Assembly (NCBI GenBank): GCA_051453625.1
Contig: JBOZIK010000001.1
Span: 215,508,788 to 215,572,787, forward strand
Direction of reading: 5' to 3'
Length of the DNA: 64,000 bases
DNA from: Welwitschia mirabilis
Taxonomy: Eukaryota; Gnetophyta; Gnetopsida; Welwitschiales
A program made the position numbers and the translations under genes. Positions within the stretch are counted from its first letter, which is position 1. The number at the start of each line of letters is the position of its first letter. The notes under the pieces were generated by a model. The model worked only from the letters and a program-made list of their open reading frames with translations, was not told the DNA's origin and made no database searches. Of this stretch, positions 24,241-36,449 are shown piece after piece.

Positions 24241-26216
24241 AAATTAGAGTATTGGAAATATTAATTCAATCAAAATAGAAAGAAATGACTTTTGGTATTT
24301 TTTTAATTTACTAAAATAAAATTAATAATGCACATGATGGGATGCAATGAATGACATGTAATAAAATGAAAAATGCAAAGGAATGGAAATTAAAGTGGCC
24401 TAAATGCAATTAATTTAACTAATTATACTAACTTATTATCATCCAAGTTGGCCCTTATATCCTATATCAATATCAAATCTAATCTATTGTAGTATTAAAG
24501 CAACACCAACATAAGATATAAGGAAGAGAAAGTGAGATATAATTGAGAGAAAGAAATCACACTTGTTTAATCAAAATGTACTTTCATACATCAACTTACA
24601 AGTAATTATCTATTAATAAAGGATACTTAGCTTAATACCAAGATTAGCTCTTCTTGAAAGTCAATGGATACCTTACCCTAAAACACTCAAATATCATAAG
24701 TAACTTCAATGCTTAAAAGATGGAAAAATAGGAGATCTAAGAGGTTTATATATGTTTGAATGATGGACTACCTTAGCTAAAGTACAAACTAAAATAGTTA
24801 CATTACAATTCTAGCTAAAAACAATACTTGATTATTTTTCATTCACTAGCTTCATCTTTTAATGATGAAGATGAAAATGAAAATGAAAATGTAGGGAAAT
24901 CTATTATAGATGATATTATGATTAATTAGTTTTTTAGAGCTAAGCCAATGCATTAGATACATCTTATCATACTAGTCACTAGGAATTGATGGATTCTCAT
25001 GCTTCTTTACATAGGACATTACATATTCTATATGATCTTAACCATAATTCTAGCCTTTATCTCAATGATTTTTCTGTAAATCATCTTAGGTCATTTGTTC
25101 TACCTCTTTCTCATTGCATTATGTCCAACATCAAAAGTATTATGTATACATCTTATACATTTCCAAATGTATTAATAACCCTTTAATTATTTAGATAAGG
25201 TTGTGCCTCTCATGTTCCTTATTCTATATTTGTCCATGTGTATCATGCTTATTCTTCTCCACATTTGTTTATCATTCTTCATCCTTTACAATTTGAAAGA
25301 TTATTTTCCATCATTATCTGAGTTTTGGGTATATTAGATATTATTTTCATTTCTATAATGATTTCAAATAGCTTTATAAGGTATAAATATTTTATGAGCA
25401 TTAGTAATAGAAGTAGCCTAGACCTTAGCCTAAGCAACATGGTATCCCTTAACTAGGATTGATAAGCATTATGGTAGGATTTATTATAAAATGTGGAAAC
25501 ACTCTTGTTCTATTTGTAGGCTAAATTTTGCCTCTCATTCTATGACTCAGTTCTTTTCATGTGTATATGAATTGATTTGAGATCCAAAAGCAACTCAATG
25601 TGGCCTTCATTAATCTACCACTATTTTAAGATACAAATATCCTAGCATAGATAGTAGTGAAACTTATTCTCCTTGTTGCCATTTTATTCTTAGCCATTTT
25701 TCATATCAGAGTAAAATATTTCTTATTCTTTACTCTTATCTCTATTATTTTTTATAAGTATGTAATTCTTATTCATGTTATGTATGTCAGTGTATGTATT
25801 ACATGTGTGAAATCTATATGATTTACTATCTTTGTGATTTAGGTGTATCTCATATTATTTAGCTTGTATTCACATTTTTTGTTTTATTTTTGAAAATGAA
25901 TAAAATAACTAATTTTTTAAAAATAATGAATAAAATGCTAAAATGTTTTTTATGTCTATGCATTATATTATCATATCTTGTGATACACATGTTTATGCCT
26001 TTATGATTAGTAGTATTATTGTTCTTATATGTTATTTTATTTATAGGTCCATTGTTTAGATTCCCAACCATTGATATGTGCTACAAATATCTCAATCATT
26101 AGCCCATGGAGCTATCTAAATGATGCAATTCCTTGCTATCTAATAAAATGATGAATCATCTTAGGTATTCTAATAACAGATTTAATATCACATTCCATAT
26201 CAAAATGTAAAGTAGG
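24240..26216 (+). other. AT-rich stretch with unassigned coding-like fragments
   Basis: No recognised domain. Frames at about 24986-25190 and 25460-25640 look more protein-like than the surroundings. The second reads DKHYGRIYYKMWKHSCSICR followed by LNFASHSMTQFFSC, with four closely spaced Cys/His residues. A short gaaaat microsatellite lies at 24870-24890. They could be remains of the gypsy element before it or of a separate gene; I cannot tell which. Confidence 0.3.
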
Positions 26217-26633
26217 TGTAATATCCCTTTTTACTAATTTTGGATTACTTTCCATAAGAAAGAACATTTAAAATAATATGTTAGAATCCATAGAAATAAT
26301 AAGAAATGATTTAGGAAGAAACAGGCTTTTATTATTGGTAGCAATAGATTAAATTCTACATCATTAGCATGCAGCCTTAGACTAGTGTTGTAAGTAAAGA
26401 CATGGATTATGACCTTAGTCCCCCTCCTAGGACCCATGGGGATCAGCCAAGGTTGTCGTCAGTTACATCCACGTAGTCTATCTACCCTCACCTAATGTCA
26501 TAGGCTTGTATTACATATTGAAGGGATACCTCTTTACATATTTTGGGTCACAACCATACATATCTCTTATTAATCATACTTCATTAGTACTTAATATACA
26601 TAATTATGCAATTAATGATTTTGGAATATTACA
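26217..26633 (-). repeat. 3' LTR of the chromodomain gypsy element
   Basis: On the minus strand it opens TGTAATATTCC and closes GGGATATTACA, 417 bp. Blocks such as taataagagatatg, agactacgtggatgtaac and gggtcctaggaggggg align with the 416-bp LTRs at 17.2, 20.5 and 33.2 kb. On the minus strand it is preceded by ctcaaggatgagcacg and a purine run, as in the other family members. Confidence 0.9.
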
Positions 26634-29600
26634 TTCCCTCCCTTTTAGGAATCGTGCTCATCCTTGAGTATGGTCTCTTCTCAACCTATATCAGTTTTGA
26701 ATCCATGCTCTTCTAAATTATTTTTTGTAGGATCTATAATAAATAATGGGAAAGAAGAGATACTATTCAATTATAGATACACTGATAGTACAACACACAA
26801 CAAAAATGCTATATAAGACTTTGTTATTAAAAAGTTTGGGAAAGGCTTCCTTTATGTACTTCCTATTTTCCCATGTCTATTGATAACAATGGGTCCATTG
26901 AACAAGTACTTTATTTATCCTTTTGTTTCTTATTACCTAGATCTGGTACTTAGAACTTTTTTTGGTTGAACTAAAAAATTGAACTTAGGTTTGAGCATGA
27001 TGTATTGCCAGTTCAAGGCATAGTCTTGGTTTCTATCTTCATGATATGGTTTTATAGTTCTCACATGAAAAACTAGATGTATTCAGGGTGTCTCGAGAGG
27101 AAGCTCTAGTTTGTATGCTAGGCCTTCAATATTTTTAATAATCTTGAAAGATCTGCATAATCATGATGCTAATTTGCTATATTTTCCCATTTTTAAGGAA
27201 TTTCTTTCTAACTTAATTCTTAACAACACTTGTTCACCTCTCTGAAATATGTGGTTCTGATGCTTCTAATCATAGTATTTCTTATACCAATCTAGTCCTA
27301 CCTGTAATTGTCCTTTCATTTTATTGATTACTTCTTCCATTATTTTTAATTTTGTAGGCATTGTTTTTTCTAATCTTTATGAAGGATCTAACCATGTAAC
27401 ATGTGTAGAACAATTTCTGCCATACACTGCTTTAAATGGTAAATAGCGGGTGGACATTTAAAATGTCTGATTATAAGAAAATTCTGTCAAATGTAGGTAG
27501 TTCTCCCATTATTTGGACTTTCTTGTTACATAACATCTTAAGGCATCTTCCAATATATGATTTATCCTTTCTATTTGGTCATCTGTTTTTGGGTGATAAG
27601 CAGTACTAAAACTGAGCTTGGTACCTAAGTGATGAAAGAAGATTTATCAAAATTTAGATAAGAACTTTGGATCTCGGTCAGATACTATGACCTGAGGTGC
27701 ACCATGTAGTCTAAAGGCTTCTTGTATAAAATGGATAGCTAGTTCTTCTATTGCATTAGTACTTTGGACTGTAATAAAGTGGAGCATATTAGTTAACCTA
27801 TCTACACAAACAAAAATTTCATTATGCTATTTATTAATGAGGGGTAACCCGGTGATAAAATCCATAGATATTTCTTCCCATTTTCATTATGGTACTCCCA
27901 ATGGCTAAAGGAGTCTGGTGGGCCTTCCTTGATTGATTTTCATCTGCTAGCATATAAGATAGTTGCAGATATATTCCTTTAATTCTACCTTCATTTTGAG
28001 CCAAAAGTAGTATTTTCATAATTGGCAGTAGTTTCTAACAAATCCCATTCCTACATAAGGAACTTTTTGTAGTTTAGACATTAACCTCCTTCTCCATGGG
28101 CCTTGTGGAATACACAGTCATCTTTTTTTTAGAAAGAATCCATCTCATGAGATTATGTAGGTGTCTACTTATCTTCCTTCTTAAATCTGTTGGAATATGT
28201 CCTTGAAATATGGATCTTCTTTCAAAGAATTTTTGAGGAAGGTGGCCAACTCAGATGTGACAGTGATAGCTAATATACATCACATCCTGCTCAAATCATC
28301 TGCTACTTTATTCTCCTTTCCAAGGGTGTACTGCAACTTGAAATCATATTCTGCATGTAACTCATCCCATCTCCTTTATCGCATATTCAGAAGGGGTTGT
28401 TTCTGAAAATACTCCAAGCTTTTATAATTTGTTTTTAAGAGGAGTTTATTTTCCACAAGATATTACCTTCAAATGTTTAAGGCATACACTATGGCTAATA
28501 GTTCCACATCATGTAGGGGGTAGTTCTTGTCATGTTGGTTTAGCTTTCATGATTCTTATGCAGTCACTTGATCATCTTAGCTAAGCATGGCTTCTACTCC
28601 TTAGGTAAAAGCATCTATGATGATTGTAAATGATTTACTTATGTCTGTAATAATAAGGACTAATGTGATTGTGAGTAGTAACTTCAATCTAGGAAATGCC
28701 TTCTTGCATTTATTATCCAAGTAAAATGTATTTATTGCTTTATTCAACAAATCTGTTAATGGTGCTACAAGTTAAAAAAATCCTAGAACAAATTTTTGAT
28801 ATAATCCTGCCAACCCTAAGAAACTTCATACTTGAGTGGTATCCTTTAATTCTAGCCATTCCCTTACTACTTAACCTTTGGATAGGTTTGCTGTAATTCC
28901 TTTACTAGAGATGATATGTCCCAAATAATTGATTTCTACTTGGAAGAATTCACATTTTTTTAATTTCACTTTGAATTTATGCTTGGATAGAACCTATAGC
29001 ACTTTTCTCAAATGTGTAATATGATCATCTAGATTTTTGAATATATTAGGATATCATCTAAAAAGACAACCACAAACTTATCTAAGTATGGTCAAAAAAC
29101 ATCATTCATTAAATCCATGAAGCTGGCTAGGGCATTTGTCAAACTGAAAGGCATTACAATAAATCGTAATGTTCATATCTTTTTCTAAAAATAGTATTGT
29201 AAGTGTCTTCATTCTTGATATGGGTTTGGTGGTAGCCAGATTTTAAATCAATCTTTGAAAAGTACTTGCATCCTTGTAGCTAATCCAATAGGTCATTAAT
29301 TTATGGTAATGGGTATCTGTTCTTGTGGTTACTTTGTTGAGTTGTATGTAGTTGATGCAGAGGTACAAGATACCATTCTTCTTTTTAATAAATAATACTA
29401 GTGCCCCTCATGGTAACACACTGGGATAAATTTTTCCTTCGAATAATAGCCATTCGATTTGTAACTTCAATTCCCTTAATTCTATCACTGAGATACGGTA
29501 AGGTGCTTTAGCTATTGGTTGTTCTCTAGGGATTCAATCAATTACATGTTGTATTTTTCTCTTAGGTGGAAGCATTTTTTAATCTTCAAATACATCTAAA

Positions 29601-30226
29601 AATTCCTTCAGTTCTTCTAGTATAGCCAGATCTTCTTTATAATCTTCTGTTCATATTAGGATAATGAATGCCTATTTCTTTTTTGTAGCTTTAACAATTT
29701 CCTTGAGTGAGGTTAAAAAGATATCCTTATTTTTTCTCTTCCCTTAAAAAATTCATTCTTTGAAAAAATGGGATAGCCTCAATGTTCTATAATGAAAGTT
29801 AATTTGAACATTATACCTAACTAAGAAAGGGATTCCTAGAATGGCATGGTATTTTCTAATTTGAAAAACATAAAACTTATCCCTAAACTATAAGTCATGA
29901 ATTGTAAAGGTAATAAGAGCAACAGTCCCATCTTGTGTAAGAACATTACCCCTTACAGCTCCTATGATGGACTCTTATTCTTTAAAACAGATGATATTTA
30001 ATTTGTAAAATAAAGATGATGAAATAAAATTATATGATGCACCACTTTTAACTTAAAAAGAAACAACAAAAGAGGAAATCTGATCATGTAACTCTAAGAT
30101 GGAGTATTAGTTATAGATTACACTTGTTTGAATGGCATCATACACTCATTTGGATGGCATGGAATGATTTTGAAGAGTTTGAGGCCAATTTTGCTAAGGC
30201 ATATTTGTTGCTCATGTTTTGAAAGA

Positions 30227-30268
30227 ATAGTTCTTATCTATGAGGCCTCCCTTATGGCACTTATGGTA
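30227..30268 (-). other. Degenerate gag zinc knuckle of the chromodomain gypsy
   Basis: The minus strand reads YHKCHKGGLIDKNY. In the C-x2-C-x4-H-x4-C pattern the first and last Cys are now Tyr (G-to-A changes) and the His is Leu; spacing is exact. It shows that gag reaches the assembly gap. Confidence 0.7.
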
Positions 30269-30388
30269 AGTCATGTTAGTACTATATGGCTTCCTTGCTA
30301 GTGATGCCATTGAACGAGGATGTTTATTTTCTTAATATGACTAATCTATCCATCTGTTTTCTTAGTCTTGGAGATAGTTCCTTTTCTT

Positions 30389-30488
30389 NNNNNNNNNNNN
30401 NNNNNNNNNNNNNNNNNNNNNNNNNNNNNNNNNNNNNNNNNNNNNNNNNNNNNNNNNNNNNNNNNNNNNNNNNNNNNNNNNNNNNNNN
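30389..30488. other. Assembly gap of 100 N
   Basis: One hundred Ns, a conventional placeholder of unknown size. It lies between minus-strand gypsy gag and a plus-strand LTR end of the same family. Reading frames across it are artefacts. Confidence 0.98.
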
Positions 30489-30586
30489 TGATATTATTCC
30501 TTGATATTCTTATTTATTTTGACATAAAATTTATATGTTCTTGTTTATAATGAAATGACCTTAAAATGGTAAAAAGAAACATTACA
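30489..30586 (+). repeat. 3' part of the 5' LTR of copy 2
   Basis: Begins inside the LTR directly after the N run and ends AAACATTACA. Aligns with the last ~100 bp of the LTR at 33243-33658. Confidence 0.88.
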
Positions 30587-30588
30587 TT

Positions 30589-30601
30589 TGGTATTAAAGC
30601 C
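30589..30601 (+). other. Primer-binding site of copy 2
   Basis: TGGTATTAAAGCC, which is TGGTATCAGAGCC with one C-to-T and one G-to-A change, two bases after the LTR end. Confidence 0.85.
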
Positions 30602-30739
30602 ATGGAAATGGTAAATTACCATCTTCAAAATCAAAGTAGAATAAAATATGAAGACTAAATGTGCCATGTTATCATGCTCTATCAAATCAAAGGAACAGCA
30701 AAAATGGATGCCATCTTCCATCATGGAACCCACGATGAT

Positions 30740-31870
30740 GTTTCACTTCATGAGGCTGATGTCATGCTTGAATGTCCTATATTGCACTTGGGTGTTTGAT
30801 GTCGCACTTGATTCTACAATGCTCTAACACCTTCTATTCAATCTTGGTACTTCTTGTCCTACTTTATTCTGCTTCACGAGGAATATTTGATGTTACACTT
30901 GGGTATCTAATGTCACACTTGAGTGTCTAATGTTTCACTTGAGTATCCAATGTTACACTTAATCTCGTAACACTCAAAAACCTTTTGCTTAACTCTAAAA
31001 CTTCTTACTCTGCTTCAACTTGCTTTATGATAAAGGCTTTGATGTTACACTTAAAAGTTTGACATTGCACTTGAGTGTCCAATGTTGCACTTGAGTGCCC
31101 AAAGTAGCACTTGGTCCCGTGATGCTCTGGCACCTTCTATTTAACCCAGCCACTTCTCATCTCACATGAGCCTACTCTATGAATAAGGTCTAACATCATA
31201 CTTTAGGCTTCAACATTATACATGAGCATTGCACTTTAGTGCTTGACATTACACTTAAATGTCTGATGTCCCACTTAAGCCTATAAAACTTCAACACCTC
31301 CCATAAGGCCCTAACACTTTATGTTTCACTCTAAAATTATTCTCAAAATAAGGTCTAACATTGCACTTGGGTGTTTGACATCATACTTGGATGCCTGAAG
31401 TTTGCACATGCTTCCTTAGGCATCCAGAACCTCTCATTCTCCCTTGGCATAGCCCACTCTACCCAGTTTGTATGTGATAGAGCTCTCTAACATAGCACCT
31501 GGATACCCAACATCACACTTGGGTATCTAATATCTCACTTGCTTTTGTAGGCTTCCTAGACCTCCTGTTTGCCCCTTACATAGCCTGCTCTGCCCTGTTT
31601 CTCATATGATAGAGCTCTCTGATGTTACACTTAGAGGTCTAACATCGTGCTTGGATGTCTGATATTGCACTTACCCTCATGAGGCCCAGGAACCTCTCAT
31701 TGACTCTGATGCTTATCACCTCATCGTGCTTGCTCTACAAAGAAGCCCTAATGTTATACTTAGATGTCTGACATTACACTTGGATGGTTAATGTTGTACT
31801 TGGATATCCAACATCATATTAAACCTTGACGCTTGCATATCATCCAACATCATACTTGGGATACCTAATA
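30740..31870 (+). repeat. Minisatellite of ~20-21 bp units inside copy 2
   Basis: Units such as cacttgggtgtctgatgtc and cacttgagtgtccaatgtt repeat in one orientation, in clusters separated by spacers that also correspond to copy 1 (caccttctattcaa, cctctcattc). Same position relative to leader and gag as in copy 1, so the array predates the split of the copies. Confidence 0.85.
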
Positions 31871-32589
31871 ATACACCTCTTTGATAATTACCACTAATGG
31901 GATCCACGTCATTAAAGGATGTTATGATAACCACTAAACTACTTTTCTAACTATTTTTCTAATCATATTCTAGTCACAAATACCTAAGTATGGCAACATA
32001 CTATAAAAGGACGTAATACCCATCATAAAAAGGGGTGGAATATTCTCAAAAGAGGAATGAAAAATAAGAGGCATATGAGTCCAGAAGGATGTCGAACCAA
32101 CTGGCACACCATGGAATATAGAGTAAATGGATGGATAGATAAATTAGAAAGTTAAATCAACCACATTCACTCTCAGAATAAACTTTTATGAAGTAGGATT
32201 GATAGCCTTCTCTTGCACCTGGAAGAGAGACCTCTGGAATGTAACCCAAGAACATCCCAAGAGCCACATACTTTAATAGGTATAATTGGTCTATAGAACC
32301 TCCAAATGAAAGTATTAAACATAGAGGCCAACCTCCAAGCCTTCCTATCAAATAGAACTAATAACTCCAACATAGAGTAATGCAAAGGAGAGAAGATTGC
32401 AGAAACGATACATTTGAAGACCTATGAAGACAAAGCCGGAATAAGCGAAGAAGCCATATTCTAGATCTAGCAATTATAGAACTCCTTCGAGCTTTAAAAT
32501 ATTCCTATAGAAAGATGATGCATATATTTTGTTATCTTTCTTGTAAAAAATGCATAAGAATGATGGTCAAGATGCCAATAGAAACATCC

Positions 32590-32880
32590 CCAAAGGATAC
32601 CATCAGATATCTTTGTAAAAGAATTCAAAAAGAAATTCATTCCACAAGACTTCATTGAAGACCGAATAGTGGAATTCCAATGCCTCTGCTTGGGAAAACA
32701 CCCACTAAATGAACATTAATCTAGATTATAATGCCTGATTAAATACCAAAAAAATTTCTCTAAAAGGTAGTTAATTAATAGCTTCATTATCCCCTTACCA
32801 CTTAAACTCAGAAGTGTTCTTCATACTCTAGAAATTAAATCAACTAAAGATGGCTATTGAAAGATAAGACACTATTTTTA
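32590..32880 (+). pseudogene. gag: Retrotransposon gag capsid remnant in copy 2
   Basis: Reads FKKKFIPQDFIEDRIVEFQC, then LCLGKHPLNE, a break, and LIKYQKNFSKR and PLPLKLRSVLHTLEIKSTKD. The first block is uninterrupted and shows the gypsy gag capsid pattern more clearly than copy 1. Frameshifts and stops still break it. Confidence 0.68.
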
Positions 32881-33242
32881 AGGGTAGGATACTCAATGGA
32901 ATAAGTACCATAACTCTTAAGTAGATAATCTAGCCTGAAAAGGTTTTAAATACCATTACTAAGAAATTGTAAAATAAAAATGCAAAGGAAGTACTCATCC
33001 AATGGATCCATTGTAATCAACAAACTTAGAAAAGCAAGAAGCATATGTAGGAGACCCAAATTTTTTAATAAAACATGATATGTTACTTTACTTTTTAATG
33101 TATTTCTTAATACATAATGTATTCCTTCCCTTCTGTTTTGTAGATAATACAAAAATAATTTGGATGGGCATGCTTTCATGAACAGCACAAGATGAGGAGA
33201 AACCACCCTTGAGGATGAGCACGATGCTTAAGTGGGAGGGAA

Positions 33243-33658
33243 TGTAATGTTTCAAATTCAATAACTTTTAAATAAGTATGTTAAGGTGCTAAATGAGTGT
33301 AATTAATAAGAGATATGAATGGACATGACCCAAATATGTAAAGATGTGTTCTTTTATTATGCTACTTAAACCTATGGCATTTGGTAGGGGTGGAGAGACT
33401 AGGTGAATGTAACCAATGACAATCTTGGCTAATCTCCAAGGGTCCCAAGAGGGGGGACTCAGGTCGTAGTTCGAATCTTTACCTTTGACTACTAGTCCAG
33501 GGCTATTGACTAATGATAAGGAATGTAATTCACTACTATCAATAATAAAGTCCATCTTTTCTGAAATTATTCCTTATTATTCTTATCTATTTTGACATAA
33601 TATTTATATGTTCTTATTTATAATGAAATGACCTTAAAATGGTAAAAAGAAACATTAA
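33243..33658 (+). repeat. 3' LTR of non-autonomous copy 2
   Basis: Opens TGTAATGTTTCAAATTC after gtgggagggaa and ends near AAACATTAAC (the terminal ACA is blurred). Aligns along its length with the 17243 and 20527 LTRs. Confidence 0.88.
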
Positions 33659-36400
33659 CCTATGAATATATGTTTATGACTCAATATTTAACTTGTACAT
33701 GATCATAATTTAATAGACTTAATGATTGTATCACTTGTCATAAGTCTTATTCCATACTGTTCTTGTAGTTCCTTGACTTTGTCACTATAATAATTGAATG
33801 TAATTATTTTTTCTAGTAAGATATTCATTAACTAAAGTTTTCATGAATGTCATATTCTACGTAGATTATTTGTTTTTACCTTTTCTATTGTTAATTTTCA
33901 TATTTACATATGTTTATTAAGCCTAGCATAGTATACTATTTATTTATATTAGTTATCAAGATTTCTATCTTTTTTAATAATTATACCAACTTTTTTTAAC
34001 ATATTAATAAAAATATTAATTTTTAATGTCTGACTTTTTTTTAAATAGTTAGTTAATATTCTAGATTTATTTTTTATATGTATCAATTTTTGCAACTTAT
34101 TTGTGTTAATTTTTAATTTTTTAATAATTCTTTAGTTATCCTCTTTGATTTTCCTTATTTGTTAGGAATCTTAATCTTCTCATTTAGTTAATCATGTATT
34201 AAGTTTTAGCATGCCATGATTAAGTCTATTATTCATTAGTGAATTTAATAATTAAAGGAGGATTTCCTAAATTAGTAGCTTTTAAAATTTATAGGCTTAT
34301 AAGGACTTTTAGAAATCATAAAGGTCATTTGTATATGCGTCTATGATGACATTTTTCTTTTTATCAAAATCTAATAAATTTATTCTTGTTTTTATAATGT
34401 TTTTAATACTTTATCTTATACTTAAAGGCGTTGTGATATATGTTTATGCACTTCACGAGATCATCATAGGAATAACAATTTCATATTATTTTGATACTTT
34501 TTAAATCATATTTTGGCAATGATGATGATTATAACTAGTTTGATGATAACATGTCATAATAAGATGCAATGAGGTGATCATGGAGAATTAAAGTCCCCTT
34601 AAAATCATCATACTAGTTATCCTATGCTTATATCATATCTTTTTAATAATATTAATCCTATAATGTAGACCCTAATGATAACCTAACAGTACTTCAATAG
34701 TGCTTTCTGTTATTGTCAAGACTACTAATAGAGATTTCTATGTAATAACTATGAATTTTAATGAGCATAAAGAATGTTATTATGATTTTAATAATTGATT
34801 AAAGCTATTATAGTTTCTTCCTAGAATTTAATATCTATTTTAAATGATTTCTTTTTAATGGTGCTGAAGCCACCAATTTTCAATATAAAAAGTGTCTTAA
34901 GCTAAAATTAGATTTAGAAATTAATATTAAATAAGAATAAATTTAAAATAGTATATTTCAATATTATTATGTATTATAGAACACATATTAATGATATAAC
35001 ACCACATAACTATCATATTCTAGTGATTTCATAAGAAAAACATGTAAATTTTTCATTTTTAAACTCTTGTTTAGTTTTTTTAACCTCCTAGACTTTTTTC
35101 GAATTCATGAGATAAATATGCAGATTTGGTTTTCCTTTTACTATTTTCTAAAACATTCCACTTAATTTTCCAACCTTCTAATGCCTTTTAACTCCTTCTA
35201 AGCATCAATAAAACATGTAAATTCACCTATCGATAACTAATAAATCATTATTAAATCATACATCTTTTTAAATCCTAGATTCTATCATTTTCTTCTATTT
35301 TGAAATGATTATATAGTGTTTTATACCATGTTAAGCCATTTTAGAAAACCATTATTTTTCAATTTCTTGTAATTTACATCATTAGCCATCATTATATTCC
35401 ACTTACATATCTTTACCTCTAGGAAAAATCTTTAAGAGGTTTAAGATAGAAACATCTCATTCTCTTTTCATTAATTTAAAAAGATTTTAGGGCTAAGCAT
35501 TAACATGTAAGCATTTTGATAATTCAGTATCAACAAAGAGGTGTTATTATCAATTAATAACTTTATTTCTCCCTCATATCACATTATTTTTTAATGTTTT
35601 TAAGTTTTCACTTAGCATTTTTAGCATTTTCCTAAGATGTACTTTTCTATTAATTTTTTAGCATTAAAACAAGTGTAAATGTTAGATTTTTATAGTCTTG
35701 CATAAAATTATGATTTATACTAAATGACTTAAAATATAATTAGATTAATATAAATATCTAAAATGTTAAAATTCCTTTTCATTTCTCTCTTATTTCTATG
35801 ATTTTTCATTAATACTATCATGTTTCATCTAAATTACTACTAAATCAATCTATGATATTCTTTACTCTATTCTTGTAATTAATCTTAATGTACTTTTTCT
35901 TTTTTTATTTTTATTATTAGTTTTAAAGATGTTTATTTCCTTTTTTATCATTCAATTTTAACAATTTTTGTTAAAACATATTATTTTAAAGAATGTAGTT
36001 TGGTGGTAAATTAAGAAAATTCTAGTAAAGTTCCTAAAATATATATCTTTTATAAGATAATTTTTTTAAGTATGACTTCTCTTTTAACGAAAGGGTGATT
36101 TTATTGTAGAACAAGTAGGATTAAAAGTTCTTAGCCATAGTGGATTTTCCAAGATTATAAAATGAGATATTATGAGGAACAAGCTAAACATTAGAGTTAC
36201 ATTTTACAAGAAAGGATTTATAGTTTCATTTAGCAAGCACATCTAGATGGGAATAAGGATGAGAAATAAAGAGATCATTTTCATTAAGTTTATACTCTAG
36301 AGTTATCATCTAAAAAGAAAGGATTATTAATAATATATGAGTAAAGGATCCTTCTTTCATATGGTTCTTATTATTGTCTTCCAAGACATTGGCAATGCTA
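33659..36400. other. AT-rich intergenic stretch, nothing recognised
   Basis: No transposon domain, RNA or gene was readable on either strand. T- and A-runs and short low-complexity patches only. Confidence 0.5.
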
Positions 36401-36449
36401 CAATCATATAAGTCTATTTTTTTATTGCTTTTTTGACATTGTAATTCTA

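Larger units (their letters stand above)
26217..30388 (-). mobile_element. Chromodomain Ty3/gypsy retrotransposon, pol-bearing partner of the non-autonomous family, cut by an assembly gap
   Basis: On the minus strand the order is gag, RT, RNase H, integrase, chromodomain, polypurine tract and 3' LTR. The gag zinc knuckle is at 30227-30268. RT spans about 29400-28950, with an intact FVVVFLDDILIYSK (FLDD at 29053-29064). RNase H has YPLHDVELLAIVYALK (about 28475-28520). Integrase has ISMDFITGLPL (about 27840) and VIVSDRDPKFLSKF (DRDPKF at 27662-27679). A chromodomain-like tail at 26965-26830 includes KVLVQWTHCYQ. The best-preserved retroelement here, but stops remain. Its 5' LTR and start of gag are lost at the N run. 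LTR ends, polypurine context and LTR length match the non-autonomous elements on either side. Confidence 0.9.
30489..33658 (+). mobile_element. Non-autonomous gag-bearing LTR retrotransposon, copy 2 (5' LTR cut by the gap)
   Basis: Same architecture as the element at 17.2-20.9 kb. It has the 3' end of the 5' LTR (30489-30586), a primer-binding site (30589 onward), the same leader frame (YHLQNQSRIKYED), the ~20-bp minisatellite (about 30740-31870), a gag remnant (about 32590-32880), a terminal EDEHDA-stop next to a purine run, and a 3' LTR from 33243. The overlapping LTR parts differ at only about 7 of 98 positions by eye, so this copy looks younger than copy 1. No pol domain was seen. Confidence 0.88.

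Noticed and set aside
30286-30550. Reading frames crossing the 100-N run
   Set aside because: They are translated through Ns and join two unrelated elements on different strands.
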